This document shows positions 25,149 through 33,425 of a stretch of DNA of 64,000 bases, one piece after another. Each line of letters starts with the position of its first letter. Position 1 is the first letter of the stretch. The DNA comes from Glutamicibacter sp. MNS18 (GTDB lineage Bacteria; Actinomycetota; Actinomycetes; Actinomycetales; Micrococcaceae). The notes under the pieces were generated by a model, which worked only from the letters and a program-made list of their open reading frames with translations, had not been told where the DNA came from and searched no databases. The DNA is taken from positions 248,001 to 312,000 of the forward strand of contig NZ_JAPCHW010000005.1 in assembly GCF_026107515.2 (NCBI RefSeq), written 5' to 3'. The position numbers were made by a program, and so were the translations under genes.

Positions 25149-26261
25149 TCATGTTTCGCGGCCGGCTTCCTCATCGATCCCGGAACCTGCGAGTTCGGCT
25201 TCCAACTCATCGATGGTCGGCAGGCTGCTGGACACCTCTTCGGGCAGTGCTTCCTTGAGTTCGGTTGCCCACTCCGCCACACCGATGGGTGACTTGAAAC
25301 CGCGCAATGCGTATTCGGCAACCACGGAGTTCTTGGTCTTGCACAGCAGTAGTCCGATCGTCGGTTCGTCACCCGGCTGGGCCAGCAGATCGTCAACGGC
25401 GCTCATGTACATGCCCAGTTGGCCCAGATAGCCGGGTTCGAACTTGGTTGCTTTCAGTTCGATCACGACGAATCGACGAAGGACGAAATTGTAGAAGATC
25501 ATGTCAGGGAAGAACTCGTCCCCTGCCACGTCCAAGCGAATTTGACGACCGACGAATGCGAATCCGCGCCCCAGCTCCAGCAGGAAGCGTTCGACGTGTT
25601 GCAGGAGCTGGCCCTCAAGCTCTCGCTCGCTGCGCTTTTCGCTCATGGTCAGGAAATCGAAGACGTAGGGGTCCTTCAACGCTTCCTGGGCGATGCTCGA
25701 CGTTAGCGGTGGGAGGGTCGCCTGGAAACTAGAGGTTGCTTGGCCGGAACGTTCGTGCAGTCGTGTTTCGATCTGGCGGACGAGGTGATTGCGGGACCAA
25801 CCTTCAGCAACTGCATGATGGGCATACCAAATGCGCGTGGATTCATCGTCAAGCTTTTCAAGCAAAGCGATCTGGTGATACCACGGCAATTGTGCAGGCG
25901 GCTCTTGCACAATTGAATCTGAAGGCCACACTTCGGCGAATGAGCGCATGTATTTCAGGTTTCGAGGGGAGAATCCCTTGATACCTGGGTAACGGTCCCT
26001 GAGGTCGGCGGAGAGCCGGTCAATGACTTTGGTTCCCCACCCCTGTTCGCTCTGACGGGCGAGAATATCGTGTCCGATGTGCCAATAAGTACTTACCAGC
26101 TCCTGATTGGCAGCAAGACTGGCACGCTGTTGGTCTTGGGATATCCGTTCACTAACAGAATCAAGAAGCGTCGGATACCACAGGGGAAGGCCGGTGGCAG
26201 GCGGTGTGCTGGCAAACCGCGTGACGTCGTCGGAATCAGATGTCTTGCTTTCCGAAGCCAT
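25149..26261 (-). CDS. DUF1016 (YhcG) family PD-(D/E)xK nuclease
   Basis: 370 aa. The N-terminal helical DUF1016_N domain (YWHIGHDILARQSEQGWG, SPRNLKYMRSFAE) precedes a C-terminal nuclease domain. FFPDMIFYN (Asp near residue 254) and VVIELKATKF (ExK near 270) form the expected active site. The family is common in type I R-M loci and mobile regions, where its exact role is unclear. Here it is inserted between hsdS and hsdR on the same strand. It could protect against or assist cleavage of foreign DNA; this is inference. Confidence 0.9.
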   Translation of the reverse strand: MASESKTSDSDDVTRFASTPPATGLPLWYPTLLDSVSERISQDQQRASLAANQELVSTYWHIGHDILARQSEQGWGTKVIDRLSADLRDRYPGIKGFSPRNLKYMRSFAEVWPSDSIVQEPPAQLPWYHQIALLEKLDDESTRIWYAHHAVAEGWSRNHLVRQIETRLHERSGQATSSFQATLPPLTSSIAQEALKDPYVFDFLTMSEKRSERELEGQLLQHVERFLLELGRGFAFVGRQIRLDVAGDEFFPDMIFYNFVLRRFVVIELKATKFEPGYLGQLGMYMSAVDDLLAQPGDEPTIGLLLCKTKNSVVAEYALRGFKSPIGVAEWATELKEALPEEVSSSLPTIDELEAELAGSGIDEEAGRET

Positions 26262-26335
26262 GCCACTTGTCCTCCCCCTTGTAAAGCAACCTCTAACTAG
26301 AACTTATCCCATGCTACGGACAAAATCGTGACCGG

Positions 26336-27529
26336 TTACACGACGGATTCAACCAGCGATTCGACTTCCTTGACACGGAGTTTGCCCGACATGAGGTGGG
26401 GAAGGAGGGTATCGCGGGTCGTGGCTAAGGAACGGTTCTCCTCGCGGAGGGAACCTAGGTACTGGAGGCTACGATCGGCCCATTCCCCGAATGCGCGAAC
26501 CTCGGAGGACCCAGCAGGGGTCAAGGTGTGTCTAGCCAGATCCGCCGCAGACACTCGCTGCCTGCCAGAAGTTCCCACCAGATTCTGAATCGCGAAATCA
26601 CGGAATCGCTCGCTGATGGCCATGAAGTAGGACAACCCAAGAGGAAGGTCATTCTTAGACCTTAGGACGATGAACTCAGTTGAACCGATTCCTACTTCTC
26701 CGTCGCGTAAGAAATCAACGAAAGCCGTCTTCCGGTTCTCGAGGCACGGGGTAATTCTTGCGATCAGAGTGTCTCCGTTAGTGAACCTCGCACCGCCTTT
26801 GCGTACGCCAGTATTCCACTGTTCTATCATAGGACTAGTCGTCGGTAGAGCTTGCATATCTATAATCGTGGGGTTATCGGATTTGAGATTTCGACGAGGA
26901 TTGAGGTCGAAATACTCTCCTAATAAAACATAGTCATTCGAAGGCTCGGTATCGAGACCTAACTGTCGGAATCTGGCAGAACCGAGAGCTTCGATCGTGA
27001 GGGCGATCTTGTTGTTGGTAGCGATCTTGTCGTCGAGAGCACCGAGGACTTCAGCGATCTTTCCTTGTTCGTCAATTGGAGGGATCGAGAGTGACCAGTT
27101 ACCCATTGTTGACAGGCCGATTCTATTGACCGTCGCTCCATGTATCGTATTTTGCTCGATCAATTGCCTAAATGCTGGGCTCAGGTAGAAGTAGAGCAAG
27201 AAACGGGGATTCACAATCTCTCGATTAGGTCGAAGTAACGCCATACGTCGGCCAAGGCATGCTTCAATTCCATCTGGCATCAATGCAGCTTCGCCAAGTC
27301 GGGTTTCGTACGAAAACAGTAGATCATCCTTCTGCGGTGTTACCCGTCGCGTCCACTTTGCGAATTCCTCAGGGGTAACGTGGTCCGATTTTTCGAGGTC
27401 AAGTCGGCCACTATTCAGACTGGAAATATTCAGAAAATATGGCCCTTCATTGACGCGCTGAGGAGTCGCGTGTGGTCCGTCGAATGTGGTTCCGAGGTCG
27501 GCCCAAGTGAGGTGAATGTTCGTCATCAC
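26336..27529 (-). CDS. hsdS: Type I restriction system specificity subunit S
   Basis: 397 aa with two target-recognition domains (about 1-165 and 200-345). These are joined by the central conserved helix region (ALDDKIATNNKIALTIEAL) and followed by a C-terminal helix ending LLPHLMSGKLRVKEVE. It defines the DNA sequence recognised. Base composition is more AT-rich than in neighbouring hsd genes, as expected for recombining specificity genes. GTG at 27529 or ATG at 27526 may be the start; both overlap the hsdM stop, so translation is coupled. Confidence 0.93.
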   Translation of the reverse strand: MMTNIHLTWADLGTTFDGPHATPQRVNEGPYFLNISSLNSGRLDLEKSDHVTPEEFAKWTRRVTPQKDDLLFSYETRLGEAALMPDGIEACLGRRMALLRPNREIVNPRFLLYFYLSPAFRQLIEQNTIHGATVNRIGLSTMGNWSLSIPPIDEQGKIAEVLGALDDKIATNNKIALTIEALGSARFRQLGLDTEPSNDYVLLGEYFDLNPRRNLKSDNPTIIDMQALPTTSPMIEQWNTGVRKGGARFTNGDTLIARITPCLENRKTAFVDFLRDGEVGIGSTEFIVLRSKNDLPLGLSYFMAISERFRDFAIQNLVGTSGRQRVSAADLARHTLTPAGSSEVRAFGEWADRSLQYLGSLREENRSLATTRDTLLPHLMSGKLRVKEVESLVESVV

Positions 27530-29148
27530 GAAACTCTCCCCAACTGCTCGCGTACAACCGCCGCCAACCGCTCAGATTCCTCAAGCTGTTCGAATAGTTC
27601 CTTCTTCAGCCGTGCAATCTTCTCCTCGATCGGTTCGCCGTCGTCCTCAACCTCGGCCGCGCCGACGTAGCGTCCCGGGGTGAGCGCATAGTCTGCCTCC
27701 TTGATTTCCGCCAAGGTTGCCGAATAGCAGAAGCCAGCCTCGTCTAGGTATTCTTTGCCGTCCGCTGACGCACTGCCACGCCACGCATGGTACGTGTCAG
27801 CGATCTTCGCGATGTCCTCATCGCTTAGCGCACGTTCAGCGCGGTCGATCATGTAACCGAGGTTTCTGGCATCAATGAACAGTACCTGGCCTGTGCGGTC
27901 CACCGAACCCTGTTCACCTGCGCTCTTGTCCTTGGTGAAGAACCAGGTGCACACCGGGATTCCCGTGGAACGGAAGAGTTGGGTAGGCAGTGCGACCATG
28001 CAGGAAACCAGATCCGCCTCCACAATCTCGGCACGGATCTGTCCTTCGCCACCGGAGTTCGAGGACATGGAACCGTTGGCCATGACAACACCGGCGGTAC
28101 CACCCGGTGCAAGTTTAGAGAGAATATGCTGGATCCAGGCATAGTTGGCGTTGTTTTTCGGGGGTACCCCGTAACGCCATCGCGGATCGGCTTCGTTCCT
28201 GGCCCAATCCTTGATGTTGAAGGGTGGGTTGGCCATGATGTAGTCGGCCTGCATCTCCGGATGCTGGTCACGGGCGAAGGTATCACCCCACCGTGGCGCC
28301 AGGTTGGCGTTCAGCCCGTGGATGGCCAGGTTCATCTTGGCCATCCGCCAAGTGCGTTCGTTGAGTTCCTGCCCGTAGACGGAAATCGCTGTGCGGTCCT
28401 CGTTGTGCGCGTCGAGGAACTTCTCGGTCTGTACGAACATGCCACCGGAGCCGCAGCACGGGTCATAGACCCGGCCGCTGCTTGGCTCCAGTACCTCTAC
28501 CAGGACACGCACCACCCCGGCTGGGGTGTAGAACTCCCCGCCGCGTTTGCCTTCGGCGCGGGCGAACTTCTCCAGGAAGTACTCATAGACCTCGCCGAGC
28601 AGGTCTCGGGCCCGGCCTGCGCCCTGGCCGGTGAAGCGTGCGGTATTGAAGAGGTCGATCAGTTCACCCAGACGGCGCTGGTCCACTGATTCCCGGTTGA
28701 AGATACGTGGCAGGGTAGCGGCCAGGGTCGGGTTGGCGGCCATGATGGCATCCATGGCGGCGTCCACGAGCTCACCGATGTTCTTGGGTGCTTCACCGCC
28801 CGTAGCGGGCAGGCCCTTGGCGTTTTGGGCAAGGTACTCCCAGCGGGCAGTGTCGGGAACCCAGAAGACGCCACGACCGGTATATTCGTCCACATCGTCG
28901 ATCAGCTGCGCGATCTGGTCCTCGGACATACCTTCGGCGGCCAATTCCTGACCGAGTTGTTCACGGCGTTCATCAAAGGCATCCGAAACGTACTTCAGGA
29001 ACACCAGACCCAGAATCACGTCCTTGTACTGGGAGGCGTCCATGGATCCACGCAACTTGTCCGCGGCCTTCCACAACGTGTCCTTCAGCTCCTTCATGGT
29101 GCTGGGTACCGCTGCCTGCTTGGCCGCGGCTTTTCTTGTTGCTGCCAC
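27526..29148 (-). CDS. hsdM: Type I restriction system methyltransferase subunit M
   Basis: 540 aa. The N-terminal HsdM helical domain (LWKAADKLRGSMD, ILGLVFLKYVSDAF) precedes an N6-adenine methylase domain with the SAM motif VYDPCCGSGGM (near residue 226) and the catalytic motif NPPF (near 305). It methylates adenine at sites defined by HsdS. The GTG start at 29148 shares one base with the TAG stop of the preceding 674-aa gene (TAGTG), and its stop overlaps hsdS, so the operon is tightly coupled. Confidence 0.95.
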   Translation of the reverse strand: MAATRKAAAKQAAVPSTMKELKDTLWKAADKLRGSMDASQYKDVILGLVFLKYVSDAFDERREQLGQELAAEGMSEDQIAQLIDDVDEYTGRGVFWVPDTARWEYLAQNAKGLPATGGEAPKNIGELVDAAMDAIMAANPTLAATLPRIFNRESVDQRRLGELIDLFNTARFTGQGAGRARDLLGEVYEYFLEKFARAEGKRGGEFYTPAGVVRVLVEVLEPSSGRVYDPCCGSGGMFVQTEKFLDAHNEDRTAISVYGQELNERTWRMAKMNLAIHGLNANLAPRWGDTFARDQHPEMQADYIMANPPFNIKDWARNEADPRWRYGVPPKNNANYAWIQHILSKLAPGGTAGVVMANGSMSSNSGGEGQIRAEIVEADLVSCMVALPTQLFRSTGIPVCTWFFTKDKSAGEQGSVDRTGQVLFIDARNLGYMIDRAERALSDEDIAKIADTYHAWRGSASADGKEYLDEAGFCYSATLAEIKEADYALTPGRYVGAAEVEDDGEPIEEKIARLKKELFEQLEESERLAAVVREQLGRVS

Positions 29149-31172
29149 TAGGGCCGTCCTTCCATACTGTTCATACTTCTCATCATCTCAAGATTGCCCA
29201 TGATCAATCCATTCATGAGCTGGGTTTCGACGTCCGCCAACCGCTTCAGGCGTTCTTCGGCGGCTTCCCGCTCCCGGTGAATCACGGTCAACGCCTCAGC
29301 GAGGGTATCAACCTGATCCGGGGGGACAGTGCGAACACTCCAACGCCTCCAAGGGCCGGGCTTCGAAGCGGCCATTTCCGCAGCGAGCACGGTGGGCAGT
29401 AGGCCTGTCCCTGAATTCTTACTGACCCGCAGGATGCGCGCTGGATACTGGACGGCGCTGGCACCGTGCGAATCCACCACCGCAGCTGGGGTAGGCCCAG
29501 TCCGAAAGACGATATCACCTGGTTCGGTCAGAATGGCGCGCGGGTAGTGGGCGGCCAACAGCATGGGATCCATCCGCTCGGAGGTGCCAGAAGAATCCAG
29601 GGTTTGGGCCGTCCACACACTAATTCCCGAATCACCAACACGGGATAAATCCGCATCGTCGATTCGTGTTCCGGGCAGTGTGCGAATTGATCCGTCTTCG
29701 TGCAATGAGGCCAGCGTACGGTATGGATCAGCGGACTGTCCCGCTGAACGTGAGACGACATCGAATCCCAGTGCTGGCCGTGCGATTGCTGAGGCATTGG
29801 CCGACTCAACGGCGTTTTCGAGGCGAATGAGGGATTCGGCTGCAGTGTCAGGTCTCGGTGGTATGCCCTGCTGATGCCGAGCCGCGCGCGGGATCAGACC
29901 GGAGGCCGAAGCCAGCAGCGAGCTGGTCCTCACCAGCTTGGCGAACCGGAAAGCATGTTTGTGGATGGTCTCGGGACCGCCAAGTGACGCCGCAAGATCA
30001 GTGGCTAGATCGCCCACGACGGCTTCATCCAGTGTGTACTCGGATAGATCGGCAACCATGACCCCGCGCTCGCCCAGAGGTACCGACTTCGGTTCGGGGC
30101 CAAGAGCCCACAGTCCCATGGCCTGGCGCGGCTTGGATACCATCAGTCCTTGCGGCAGCCGGATGGCGGCCCGTACGCGGCCAGAGCGAAGAGTCGCAGA
30201 CCGTGTCCCTTCCAGATGGGCGGAGTCCAACCGGTCAATCAGCAACGAGGCGGGAGCAATAATTACTGCGCGGTCTGTCGGCCCAAGCTGCAAAACCAGA
30301 TCGTCAATGGCCTGCAGGATGGAGACCTCGTCCATGTCGGGAGCCCCGGGCCCCGGATACTGGGCCAGATACACCACGCCCGGCGGCGCGCTATGGGGCA
30401 AAGCGGAAGAAAGATTGTCTCGTAGGGCCGTTAGGACGACTATCCGTCGCGTGGCCAGCCTGCTGAGATCCGAACCCTTTCTGGGCATCTCGGCCAGAAG
30501 GAAAGTTCCATCGGTTGATTCGCCAAGGAGCTCTGCCACGGCAACCAGCAGGTCGCTTCCCACCGGGGTGGCTTCAGCGAAGACCCGGGGTCGTCCGCTG
30601 ATTTCCAGGGCAGCGGTTGCCAGCAGCTGTAATGCGTCATGGTCTAGCGCCGTTTGCGACAAGGGGGGATGTGCCAGCCGAAATCGGTCGGTGAGCAGGA
30701 ATTCAAACGCCGGCACCGCACCGTATGAGGCATCGACCAACCTGTCACAGTAGCCAGCCAATGGCATTATCCGGTCACCAAGCTGCTCGATCTCGGAATA
30801 GCAGAATTCGTCATCCGGATCGATGTCGTCGGCCAGATCCAGCAACTCATCAGCATCCATGCCCGTTAATGGTTGGTCGCTAAGCGCGCGTAGCGCCAGG
30901 AGGGCCGAGACTTCTTCGAACGCCATCCGGGTCTCAATGGAGAATGCGGCAGCGTCTTCTGCCGCATGCGGGTTGTTCCCGCGTCCTGTTTCCTGCAGCC
31001 ATGTCACGACCTGCCCAAGATCAAAGTAGTCCTGTGAATTCCGCTGGAATTTCGGTTCGGGGAATGGCCGCGCGCTATCCCGACTTCGTGTTCGCCAGAC
31101 ACTGACCACCGGACGTTGGACCTTGGCAAGCCGGGCGATATCAGCCAAGGAGAGAGCCTCGGTGAATGCCAT
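29148..31172 (-). CDS. HTH / degenerate N6-methylase / HsdS-like protein heading the R-M operon
   Basis: 674 aa, not matched to a named family. Residues 1-65 resemble a MerR/excisionase-type winged helix (SLADIARLAKVQRPVVSVWR). Residues 190-420 follow the layout of N6-adenine methylases, but the SAM-binding motif is replaced by VFAEATPVGSDL and the catalytic NPPF by QYPGPG. Later family landmarks (RAAIRLPQGLM, MVADLSEY) remain. Residues 470-620 look like an HsdS target-recognition domain (EPGDIVFRTGP), followed by a coiled coil. It should bind DNA but not methylate it. As first gene of the operon it may regulate or modify the specificity of the R-M complex; that role is inference. Confidence 0.7.
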   Translation of the reverse strand: MAFTEALSLADIARLAKVQRPVVSVWRTRSRDSARPFPEPKFQRNSQDYFDLGQVVTWLQETGRGNNPHAAEDAAAFSIETRMAFEEVSALLALRALSDQPLTGMDADELLDLADDIDPDDEFCYSEIEQLGDRIMPLAGYCDRLVDASYGAVPAFEFLLTDRFRLAHPPLSQTALDHDALQLLATAALEISGRPRVFAEATPVGSDLLVAVAELLGESTDGTFLLAEMPRKGSDLSRLATRRIVVLTALRDNLSSALPHSAPPGVVYLAQYPGPGAPDMDEVSILQAIDDLVLQLGPTDRAVIIAPASLLIDRLDSAHLEGTRSATLRSGRVRAAIRLPQGLMVSKPRQAMGLWALGPEPKSVPLGERGVMVADLSEYTLDEAVVGDLATDLAASLGGPETIHKHAFRFAKLVRTSSLLASASGLIPRAARHQQGIPPRPDTAAESLIRLENAVESANASAIARPALGFDVVSRSAGQSADPYRTLASLHEDGSIRTLPGTRIDDADLSRVGDSGISVWTAQTLDSSGTSERMDPMLLAAHYPRAILTEPGDIVFRTGPTPAAVVDSHGASAVQYPARILRVSKNSGTGLLPTVLAAEMAASKPGPWRRWSVRTVPPDQVDTLAEALTVIHREREAAEERLKRLADVETQLMNGLIMGNLEMMRSMNSMEGRP

Positions 31173-31234
31173 TATCGGGGCCCTTTCTATCCGGTGATTG
31201 GTGTTCGTGCAATCAGCCTATGCAAATTGCGGAC

Positions 31235-31271
31235 GTGTTCGTGAACACCACTGATAATACCCCTTATCAGT
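31235..31271. promoter_or_regulatory. Tandem inverted repeats over the R-M operon promoter
   Basis: GTGTTC-GT-GAACAC occupies 31235-31248 and ACTGATAA-N6-TTATCAGT occupies 31250-31271; both are perfect. On the minus strand the second repeat covers a TATTAT -10 box, with TTGAAA about 15 bases upstream. The arrangement fits an operator pair for a repressor, perhaps the HTH protein encoded first in the operon. Confidence 0.5.
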
Positions 31272-31396
31272 AGTTTTCAAGACTTCTGAAGTCGCATCCA
31301 GAAGTATGGATTTCAGATCACCACGGCCACCGACACAATGTGCTCAACGGAGTTGCGTCGGTTGCCGAAACGCTCGCAGTCATTCAGGAGGAAACC

Positions 31397-31876
31397 ATGC
31401 AAGCTACAGGCGAAGGGCCGTACGTGCCACCGGAGTTACAGCGCAGCCGCAGGAAATCACGCTGGATGGCACCTGCCGCGATCGGCTTGGTCATTGGGGC
31501 AACCATGGGATTCGCCGGCGGTTACGGACTGGCCTCCGCTGCATCGTCCGGCAGCGGACTGGACGAAAAGGCGATCGCCGCGGCGGTGGAAAGCTGCGGG
31601 ATGGATGAGGCCGGCTACAGGATTCTTGACGGCGGTAAGGCCATCCAACTCGATACCAAGGGCGAGGATTCAGGGGACGCGGGAACCGAAAACTACCTTG
31701 CCTACTACTGCATGCTCAACGAACTGGGGGTTCCGGAAACTACCCAACACAAGATGGACCGAACCCGGGCCCTTGACGGTACGCAAACGGATAGTTGGGA
31801 AGGCCATAAGGCCAGCTGGTCATACCACCCGGATAACGGTGTCCATGTCCTGATCGAAGGAGCTGACAAGAAATGA
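31397..31876 (+). CDS. Hypothetical single-pass membrane protein
   Basis: 159 aa from the ATG at 31397, chosen for the strong AGGAGGAA site at 31386-31393. A basic N-terminal segment (residues 13-22) precedes one membrane helix (24-48, APAAIGLVIGATMGFAGG), leaving about 110 residues outside, rich in acidic and glycine residues with two cysteines (CGMDE, YYCML) that could pair. No family recognised. It overlaps the next gene (ATGA) and is divergent from the R-M operon. Confidence 0.7.
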   Translation: MQATGEGPYVPPELQRSRRKSRWMAPAAIGLVIGATMGFAGGYGLASAASSGSGLDEKAIAAAVESCGMDEAGYRILDGGKAIQLDTKGEDSGDAGTENYLAYYCMLNELGVPETTQHKMDRTRALDGTQTDSWEGHKASWSYHPDNGVHVLIEGADKK

Positions 31877-32484
31877 ACACTGGACCGAGTGGAAGCCCGA
31901 AACCTGCCAAACGCAAGCCTTGGGGGATTGTGATTGGTGGTGTGGCGGTGGCCGGAGCGTTTGCCGGCGGCCTGCTGTTGGGCATGGAAGTGGTGGATCC
32001 CATGGAATCGGACGAGTTCCAGACCGTGCAGGCCAGCAACGGGAAGCTCATCCAGGAACGCGACCGTATCCAGGCCGACTTCGACAGCCTGGAAGCCGGA
32101 ATCGCAAAGCGGGAGTCCGAGGTCGAGAAGCGTACCGATGAACTGGATGAACGCAGTGGCGAACTCGAGGAACGGGCCGAGGATCTGGCCAGCCAGGAAG
32201 AAGACGTCCTGGAGCGCGAAAAGGCCGTCGGGACCATCGAGGCCGAACAGGCCGCGAACTCGGTCGGCGACGGCGTCTGGACCGTGGGCCAGGACATCTC
32301 GGCGGGAACCTATCGGCCGAAGGAATCGGTGGGTAGCAGCTGCTACTGGGCAGTGCTCAAATCAGGGACCAACGGCCGTGACATTGCCAGCAATGGAATC
32401 CCCGGTGGTGGTCGACCTACGGTCACCGTGAAAAAGGGACAGGACTTCGAATCCAAACGCTGCGGCACGTGGGTCAAGCAGTAG
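31873..32484 (+). CDS. Membrane-anchored coiled-coil protein with C-terminal beta domain
   Basis: 203 aa. A membrane helix (about 17-37) is followed by a highly charged coiled coil (about 55-125, repeats such as ERAEDLASQEEDVLE). A small C-terminal domain (about 130-200, starting DGVWTVGQDISAGTYR) is of a type often found in secreted actinobacterial proteins. Two cysteines (SSCYW and KRCGTW) bracket the end of that domain. Translation is coupled to the previous gene. Function unknown. Confidence 0.7.
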   Translation: MNTGPSGSPKPAKRKPWGIVIGGVAVAGAFAGGLLLGMEVVDPMESDEFQTVQASNGKLIQERDRIQADFDSLEAGIAKRESEVEKRTDELDERSGELEERAEDLASQEEDVLEREKAVGTIEAEQAANSVGDGVWTVGQDISAGTYRPKESVGSSCYWAVLKSGTNGRDIASNGIPGGGRPTVTVKKGQDFESKRCGTWVKQ

Positions 32485-32533
32485 CTGAACCCCTACAACC
32501 AACACTTGAATCACACATATCAAGGAGAACCCC

Positions 32534-33313
32534 ATGACTGATACACAGATACACTCGGCCCCAATGCCCGGATACCAGCCCGCGACGCCCCAGAAATCCT
32601 TCCTGGTCACCTGGCTGCTCTCGCTCTTCCTCGGTGCCCTGGGTGTAGACCGTTTCTACCTGGGCAAGGTCGGCACCGGATTACTCAAGCTGTTCACGAT
32701 TGGCGGACTGGGTATCTGGGTGCTGATTGACTTGATCATCATCCTCTGCGGCGGCATGACCGACAAATCCCGTCGTCCACTGGAAGGCTACTCCAAGCAC
32801 AAGATCGTGGCCTGGATCGTGACCGTGGTCCTGTTTGCCATTGGCGGCATCAGTGGCGCGAACAGCGCCGGTAACGTGGCATCCCAGCCACCAGCATCGG
32901 CACCGGTAGCCGAAGCGCCGATCGCGGAAGCCGAGGTGGAATCGGTAGACCCCGCAGCTGAGTCGGCTGAACCTGTTGAGGAAACCGAAGCGGCACCTGT
33001 CCAGGAAGCAACCTGGCAGGAAGTTGTGACCCTGGATGGCAAATCCGATAAATCCAGTGGGATCTTTGAACTTACTGGAGCCGAAACACGGATGACCTAT
33101 GACTTCCAGGGAAGTGGCGACTTCGGGATGGCTGCGGTCTACCTGTTGACCGAGGGAACCGATATCCAGGTTGATGGCGGAATCCCGGAACTCATGCTGA
33201 CCGAAGATGACAGCGACGAGACGTTCTTGCATCGCACGGCAGGAAACTACTACCTGGATGTCAGCGCCGCAGGCTTCGCGGGCTGGTCCGTCACCATCGA
33301 AGAGAAGCGCTAA
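32534..33313 (+). CDS. TM2 domain-containing membrane protein
   Basis: 259 aa. The TM2 domain (about residues 18-85) shows [22 protein letters not shown] and a second helix ILCGG. A third helix (about 94-116) is followed by a proline/acidic linker (120-165) and a C-terminal beta-rich domain. TM2 proteins are small membrane proteins of unclear function. An AAGGAG site precedes the ATG. It is the third gene of an operon with the two preceding membrane proteins, and it ends at two hairpins. Confidence 0.8.
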   Translation: MTDTQIHSAPMPGYQPATPQKSFLVTWLLSLFLGALGVDRFYLGKVGTGLLKLFTIGGLGIWVLIDLIIILCGGMTDKSRRPLEGYSKHKIVAWIVTVVLFAIGGISGANSAGNVASQPPASAPVAEAPIAEAEVESVDPAAESAEPVEETEAAPVQEATWQEVVTLDGKSDKSSGIFELTGAETRMTYDFQGSGDFGMAAVYLLTEGTDIQVDGGIPELMLTEDDSDETFLHRTAGNYYLDVSAAGFAGWSVTIEEKR

Positions 33314-33322
33314 GTCCACGTT

Positions 33323-33347
33323 GCGGCAGAGGCCGGGCTTCTGCCGC
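33323..33347. terminator. Hairpin after the TM2 gene
   Basis: GCGGCAGA (33323-33330) pairs perfectly with TCTGCCGC (33340-33347); no U tract follows. Confidence 0.5.
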
Positions 33348-33359
33348 AGCGTTTCAACG

Positions 33360-33406
33360 CCCGGGTAGCGTCACTGATATGGGGGAGAGACGTTACCCGG
33401 GTTTTT
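33360..33406 (+). terminator. Rho-independent terminator of the three-gene membrane operon
   Basis: CCCGGGTA (33360-33367) pairs with TACCCGGG (33394-33401), extended by CGT/ACG across one mismatch, followed by TTTTT (33402-33406) on the plus strand. Confidence 0.8.
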
Positions 33407-33425
33407 CCGGGAGCAAGGTGGGGAA

